Source of the DNA: an uncultured Saprospirales bacterium
Lineage (GTDB): Bacteria > Bacteroidota > Bacteroidia > Chitinophagales > Saprospiraceae
NCBI GenBank assembly: GCA_937926355.1
Contig: CALAZP010000100.1
Span: forward strand, 1-11,036
Direction: 5' to 3'
DNA: 11,036 bases
This document shows, piece by piece, positions 7,999 through 11,036 of this stretch. How positions within the stretch are numbered: the first letter of the stretch is position 1; every line of letters starts with the position of its first letter. The notes beneath the pieces are model-generated. The model ran no database searches and had not been told where the DNA came from. It saw only the letters and a list, made by a program, of their open reading frames with translations. A program made the translations under genes and the position numbers.

Positions 7999-8631
7999 TC
8001 AAAAGGATTTGATTCGACCGTTTATTCCTAGGTCACGTATTTGAGATAATTTATTTTGCGCGATTTCTTGGGAAGTAAAATTCCCAAGTTGCAAATAATA
8101 AAGGGTATCAATTTCCTTAAGTGCTATCTTTTCTTGCAGAATTTTTTGAATAATTTCTTGCGCTTTATGGGCTTCATCTAAATTTACGTACTGGCCTACT
8201 TCGATAAAATAGGATTTGGATACAGGAGTAGTAAGTACTTCATTTAACCAGGAGTAAAGTGCTGGCCCGGACAGAGATTTTTCTTTTCTGGCAATGATTT
8301 GTTCATTTTGAGCATCTATGATTAACAGGGTGGGTAGCATTTCAATTTGAAATTTTTCTTGAAGGGTTTTTCCTTCAGGAGATTCTATATCAATGCTCAC
8401 GGGTACAATAGAATTCAACCTGCTCAGCACTTGTTCATTTTGGTAGCTGTTTTCCGCCATCCAAATGCAGGGCATACACCAGGAAGCGGTAAAATGAACG
8501 TATAATTGAGTTTGATTTTGTTGCGCTTTAAAGCGGGCTTCGGTATAATTTTGAAGAAAAGGCCAGCTAGTCTGGGCCGTAATAGGAGAGAAGGCTATAA
8601 ATAAGGTGGTGAGTACAAGTAGAAAGCGCAT
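7999..8631 (-). CDS. Exported thioredoxin-fold protein with C-terminal SPOR domain
   Basis: A 210-residue protein. Residues 1-20 are a signal peptide (MRFLLVLTTLFIAFSPITAQ) without a lipobox, so a soluble periplasmic protein is expected. Residues about 22-135 form a thioredoxin fold: HFTASWCMPC with active-site C52 and C55, and the cis-proline at P100 in MLPTLLI. Residues about 140-208 match a SPOR domain as two half-repeats, YFIEVGQYVNLDEAHKAQEI and YYLQLGNFTSQEIAQNKLSQ. SPOR domains bind peptidoglycan lacking stem peptides, typically at division sites. The combination suggests a thiol oxidoreductase held at the cell wall. Whether it reduces, oxidises or isomerises disulfides cannot be told from sequence. 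It sits between an XRE regulator gene (9-nt gap) and the cysteine-rich secreted protein gene (14-nt gap), so the latter is a natural candidate substrate; this is inference. Confidence 0.88.
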   Translation of the reverse strand: MRFLLVLTTLFIAFSPITAQTSWPFLQNYTEARFKAQQNQTQLYVHFTASWCMPCIWMAENSYQNEQVLSRLNSIVPVSIDIESPEGKTLQEKFQIEMLPTLLIIDAQNEQIIARKEKSLSGPALYSWLNEVLTTPVSKSYFIEVGQYVNLDEAHKAQEIIQKILQEKIALKEIDTLYYLQLGNFTSQEIAQNKLSQIRDLGINGRIKSF

Positions 8632-8640
8632 ACAGGAAAA

Positions 8641-9108
8641 TTAAGTCCTTTTTTTCTCTAAAAGTTGAATCAGCTGAAGATGTTTTTCTAACAAATGTTG
8701 AGATGCTTCATATAACTGTTCAAAGTGCATCATTATTATTTGAGCGTCATTAGAAATTTCACGAAGTGATGCTTTTTTGTAAATGCAGCAAGTATGCAGA
8801 CTTTTCATAACTTCTGAAAGTTGGCTGGCTTCCTTTTGGATGGTAGTTATGGATGGGCTATTGGATTCTGATTTACTTTTAGCGGAGGGAGCTTCTATTT
8901 TAGAAAAATCTTCTTGGGTTAAGGCGATAATTGACACACCAAACAGATTGGACAGTTTGAGGAGATTACAAATCTTGGGTTCTGCTGTTCCATTTTCGTA
9001 AGAGGCAATATTGCCTCGATTGAGACCAACTTTAAGGGCCAATTCCTCCTGACTCCATTTCATCCTTTGCCGAAGACATCGAATATTGCTAGGTAAGAAA
9101 ATTTCCAT
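8641..9108 (-). CDS. XRE-family helix-turn-helix transcriptional regulator
   Basis: A 155-residue cytoplasmic protein. Residues about 7-65 are a Cro/C1-type HTH: NIRCLRQRMKWSQEELALKV, then GLNRGNIASYENGTAEPKIC and LLKLSNLFGVSI, with the recognition helix around NRGNIASYE (29-37). A Ser/Lys-rich linker spans about 70-88. The C-terminal part (about 90-155) is mostly helical and resembles no sensor domain I know; it may mediate dimerisation. It contains a C-C pair (residues 107-108) that could be redox-sensitive, which is speculation. It is the first gene of the unit with the thioredoxin-SPOR and SprB-repeat genes. Inverted and direct repeats lie 14-55 nt upstream of its start, where an autoregulatory operator would be expected. 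The effector signal is unknown. Confidence 0.88.
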   Translation of the reverse strand: MEIFLPSNIRCLRQRMKWSQEELALKVGLNRGNIASYENGTAEPKICNLLKLSNLFGVSIIALTQEDFSKIEAPSAKSKSESNSPSITTIQKEASQLSEVMKSLHTCCIYKKASLREISNDAQIIMMHFEQLYEASQHLLEKHLQLIQLLEKKRT

Positions 9109-9121
9109 TTATTTATAAAAT

Positions 9122-9138
9122 TGTTAAAAATATTAACA
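9122..9138. promoter_or_regulatory. Candidate operator of the XRE regulator (inverted repeat)
   Basis: TGTTAA, 5-nt spacer AAATA, then TTAACA form a perfect 6-bp inverted repeat, a size typical of XRE/Cro dimer sites. It lies 14 nt upstream of the regulator's start codon. The minus strand here also reads TATTTTTA, one base off the TAnnTTTG -7 box, so repressor binding could block the promoter. Confidence 0.4.
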
Positions 9139-9163
9139 CTTGGTAAAGCTTTGGTTAAAAATA
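9123..9163 (+). repeat. Direct repeat GTTAAAAATA, two copies 31 bp apart
   Basis: Identical 10-mers occur at 9123-9132 and 9154-9163. The 31-bp period is close to three turns of B-DNA, so a protein could bind both on the same face. The first copy is the left part of the inverted repeat at 9122-9138. The region is AT-rich, which raises the chance of coincidence. Confidence 0.4.
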
Positions 9164-9205
9164 ATATAATATCAACAAATTCAAGACATTAAGTTTCTAA
9201 ACAAC

Positions 9206-9236
9206 TTGTTTAATTTAAAGTTTTATCGTATATTTG
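9206..9236 (+). promoter_or_regulatory. Bacteroidota-type promoter of the ECF sigma gene
   Basis: TTG at 9206-9208 and TATATTTG at 9229-9236 are separated by 20 nt. The second element matches TAnnTTTG exactly and the spacing fits the -33/-7 layout of Bacteroidota sigma-A promoters. Transcription would start near 9242, leaving a leader of about 20 nt before the ATG at 9265. This suggests that the sigma factor gene is transcribed by the housekeeping polymerase. Confidence 0.7.
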
Positions 9237-9264
9237 TAAAAATTAATAACAAAACCCAAGCCCA

Positions 9265-9801
9265 ATGACCCATACCATTTCTAAAGCTGTTTTAAGGGAT
9301 GTACAAAGACAGATAGATGAAATAACTGTTTCACTTCGAGCCTTTGCCTTAAAGCTAACAGCCAATACAGACGATGCTGAGGATTTGTTTCAAGATACCG
9401 TTATTAGAATTCTCAGTAATGCCGAAAAATTTCGTCAAGGCACTAATTTTAAAGCCTGGTCCATCACTATAATGCGTAACATATTTATTAATGATTACCG
9501 CAAAAAGACCAGGAGAAATATGATTATTGATCAGACGCCTAATGATTATTACATCAATTCCGGTGATAGAGTGGTAGAAAATGATGGTGAGCATAATATG
9601 ACGATGCGGGAATTGATGGGAATGGTCAATGCGTTGCCGGATGATTTTAGACGACCTTTTATGATGGCGTATGAAGGATACAAATACGAGGAAATTTCTG
9701 AGGAGTTAGATTCTCCCTTAGGAACTATAAAAAGTAGAATTTTCTTCGCTCGTAAGAAACTTCAAAAAATGTATGAGGATTTGCACTTTGAGCGCGCATA
9801 A
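9265..9801 (+). CDS. ECF-type RNA polymerase sigma factor
   Basis: A 178-residue sigma-70-family factor with only regions 2 and 4, the ECF layout. Region 2 covers about 22-84: LRAFALKLTANTDDAEDLFQ (core binding), then FKAWSITIMRNIFINDYRKK (62-81, -10 recognition and melting). A linker of about 30 residues follows. Region 4 spans about 113-172 with LPDDFRRPFMMAYEGYKYEE and the helix-turn-helix ending in SPLGTIKSRIFFARKKLQ. There is no anti-sigma gene next to it: the downstream gene is a convergent rhomboid protease 3 nt away, and the upstream neighbour is the divergent XRE unit. It resembles stand-alone ECF factors widespread in Bacteroidota; equivalence to P. gingivalis SigP, the PorX partner, is possible but not shown. 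Its activity may be controlled through expression or a partner encoded elsewhere. Confidence 0.93.
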   Translation: MTHTISKAVLRDVQRQIDEITVSLRAFALKLTANTDDAEDLFQDTVIRILSNAEKFRQGTNFKAWSITIMRNIFINDYRKKTRRNMIIDQTPNDYYINSGDRVVENDGEHNMTMRELMGMVNALPDDFRRPFMMAYEGYKYEEISEELDSPLGTIKSRIFFARKKLQKMYEDLHFERA

Positions 9802-9804
9802 TCC

Positions 9805-10422
9805 TCATTTTTCAAAAATATCTCTTTCGAGAAAATAGCGAGATTCCTCCTCTTGATCGATTTCTTCACCTTCATCAAGAGGAGATTTTGTTTTTTTGCG
9901 AAACAGATAAGCAGTGATGATTCCACTGACACCTCCTAAAAGGTGACTTTCCCATGAAATACCTTCCTGACCTGGCAGAATGCCTGTGATGAGACTTCCA
10001 AAATAAAAAAGAACGAGTAGAGATAATGCAATGGATTTGACGTCTCTTCTAAAGATTCCGTTCCAAAATACGAAAGCGACCAAACCGTAAAGTACTCCAC
10101 TTGCCCCGATATGGTAAACCGGTCGTCCGAAAATCCAGACTAAAATTCCGGTGCTCAACCAAATAAAAACGAGTACCGATAACCCTATGGGGCGGTAAAA
10201 AAAGAAAATTAGACCTACCAAAAATAATATAGGAGGCGTATTAGACAACAAGTGTCCCCAACCACTATGAATCAGTGGTGCCATAATGATGCCCACTAAC
10301 CCATCTACGTGTCTGGGGTACAAACCGTATGTTCCGAGTTGGATGCCTGGAATCCAATCAATAAGGAAAAACAACCAGATTAAACCAGATAGGAAAAGGG
10401 CTGCCCTAATTGCTTGTTTCAT
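9805..10422 (-). CDS. Rhomboid-family intramembrane serine protease
   Basis: A 205-residue inner-membrane protein with about six hydrophobic segments. The rhomboid signature is complete: H57 and N61 in WGHLLSN (matching the His and Asn that form the oxyanion site in GlpG), nucleophile S108 in the GASG motif (106-109), and the catalytic His H160 in SHLLGG. Rhomboids cleave transmembrane substrates within or near the bilayer; the substrate here is unknown. After the last helix (ending near 174) there is a charged, acid-rich cytoplasmic tail of about 30 residues (DEGEEIDQEEE, 183-193). The start overlaps the stop of pfkA as ATGA, so translation is probably coupled to it. The 3' end lies 3 nt from the convergent sigma gene. 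Confidence 0.95.
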   Translation of the reverse strand: MKQAIRAALFLSGLIWLFFLIDWIPGIQLGTYGLYPRHVDGLVGIIMAPLIHSGWGHLLSNTPPILFLVGLIFFFYRPIGLSVLVFIWLSTGILVWIFGRPVYHIGASGVLYGLVAFVFWNGIFRRDVKSIALSLLVLFYFGSLITGILPGQEGISWESHLLGGVSGIITAYLFRKKTKSPLDEGEEIDQEEESRYFLERDIFEK

Positions 10423-11036
10423 CCTAATATTTTAACCATATCTAACATCGCTTTATTGATTTGAGAGTGGTGTTTGGTAGCTTGTTCAAATGGAGTAAAA
10501 ACGATTTCATCATGGATGATTCCAATCATTTCTCCTTTTCTTTGGTTAATTAATCCTTCTACAGCTGCCATTCCCATTTGACTGGCTCTCACTCTTTCCA
10601 TACAAGTTGGTCTTCCACCTCTTTGAATATGACCTAGTATACTCACTTTAATTTCGTAATCACTGAACCCTTTTTCTTTAACGGCATCAGCTAATTTGAA
10701 TGCTCCACCTACGTCATCTCCTTCAGCAACAACCACTATGCTCGCATTTTTTTTCAGCGCTCTGCCTTGCTTGAGAATGGTAATCAATTGATCTACGCTT
10801 GTTTTACTCTCTGGCATTAAAACCGCTTCAGCTCCAGTAGCAATTCCAGACCTAAGCGCAATAAACCCTGCATCTCTCCCCATCACTTCTACAAAAAAAA
10901 GTCGGTCGTGGGAATTGGCAGTATCCTTGATATTGTCGATGGCATTCATAGCGGTGTTGATCGCGGTATCGTAACCGATGGTATAATCAGTGCCGTATAA
11001 GTCATTGTCTATTGTGCCCGGACAACCCAAAATGGG
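10419..11036 (-). CDS. pfkA: ATP-dependent 6-phosphofructokinase (partial, N-terminal part off the right edge)
   Basis: The C-terminal 205 residues of phosphofructokinase, which phosphorylates fructose 6-phosphate in glycolysis. The reading frame is open to the window edge, so the true start lies outside; an internal TTG at 11030 is not a start. Visible residues 6-12 are PGTIDND, with the catalytic Asp (E. coli D127) at visible position 10. Glycine rather than lysine in this motif points to ATP rather than pyrophosphate as donor. Further substrate-site motifs are VEVMGR (49-54), an AEGD around E105, and LGHIQRGGRP (134-143), all as in bacterial PfkA. The nucleotide-binding GGDxS region is off the window. 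The gene overlaps the rhomboid gene by 4 nt. This is an ordinary housekeeping gene with no visible defect. Confidence 0.96.
   Translation of the reverse strand, partial: PILGCPGTIDNDLYGTDYTIGYDTAINTAMNAIDNIKDTANSHDRLFFVEVMGRDAGFIALRSGIATGAEAVLMPESKTSVDQLITILKQGRALKKNASIVVVAEGDDVGGAFKLADAVKEKGFSDYEIKVSILGHIQRGGRPTCMERVRASQMGMAAVEGLINQRKGEMIGIIHDEIVFTPFEQATKHHSQINKAMLDMVKILG

Noticed and set aside
7985..8002. In-frame TTG at 8002 as start of the large secreted protein
   Set aside because: It adds six residues before a clean signal peptide that begins MKK at the ATG at 7984; the ATG start is more natural.
9807..9819. ATTTTT-C-AAAAAT palindrome at the end of the rhomboid gene as a terminator
   Set aside because: The single-base loop cannot form a proper hairpin, there are no G-C pairs, and it lies inside the coding sequence.
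11028..11030. TTG at 11030 as the start of phosphofructokinase
   Set aside because: The frame is open to the window edge and the conserved motif PGTIDND begins four residues after it, so the N-terminal half of the enzyme must lie outside.
1..11036. Mobile element, CRISPR array, tRNA or phage/defence island
   Set aside because: No transposase, integrase, terminal repeats, spaced direct repeats or cloverleaf sequences were seen; genes are tightly packed and composition is even.

Overview
The window looks like chromosomal DNA of a Bacteroidota bacterium with a type IX secretion system (T9SS). It is AT-rich. It holds the T9SS response regulator PorX and two secreted proteins ending in the gliding-motility-type (type B) C-terminal sorting domain. 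Bacteroidota-style promoter elements (TAnnTTTG) lie in front of several genes. The exact class cannot be fixed from this sequence; large SprB-repeat proteins of this style are common in Saprospiria, Cytophagia, Chitinophagia and Flavobacteriia. There are no signs of transposons, phage, CRISPR, tRNA or rRNA.

Layout from left to right: (1) 1-224, minus: start of an HD-domain phosphohydrolase cut by the left edge. (2) 316-1872, plus: PorX, a receiver domain joined to a PglZ/alkaline-phosphatase-like domain. (3) 1874-3181, minus: tatC followed 9 nt later by a small membrane protein with a possible PH-like domain. (4) 3309-4538, plus: secreted LamG-like protein with a T9SS type B sorting domain. 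(5) 4546-4568: hairpin placed as a two-way terminator. (6) 4598-9108, minus: a compact three-gene unit of XRE-type regulator, exported thioredoxin-SPOR fusion, and a 1128-residue secreted protein with cohesin-like, SprB-repeat and type B sorting domains. (7) 9265-9801, plus: ECF sigma factor with a well-formed promoter. (8) 9805-11036, minus: pfkA (5' part off the right edge) overlapping by 4 nt a rhomboid protease gene.

How the genes may work together: Sec exports the two type B proteins to the periplasm and the T9SS then carries them across the outer membrane. PorX is a known T9SS regulator. In Porphyromonas gingivalis PorX works with an ECF sigma factor (SigP), so the ECF gene here is a reasonable but unproven partner. 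The most interesting unit is 4598-9108. There a Trx-SPOR protein with a CxxC active site is encoded directly upstream of a protein with 26 cysteines, ten of them in five regularly spaced pairs within its SprB-like repeats. An XRE regulator heads the unit, preceded by repeat sequences that look like an operator. This suggests a self-regulated secretion and disulfide-folding module, which is inference. The remaining genes (pfkA, tatC, the HD protein) are ordinary housekeeping functions.
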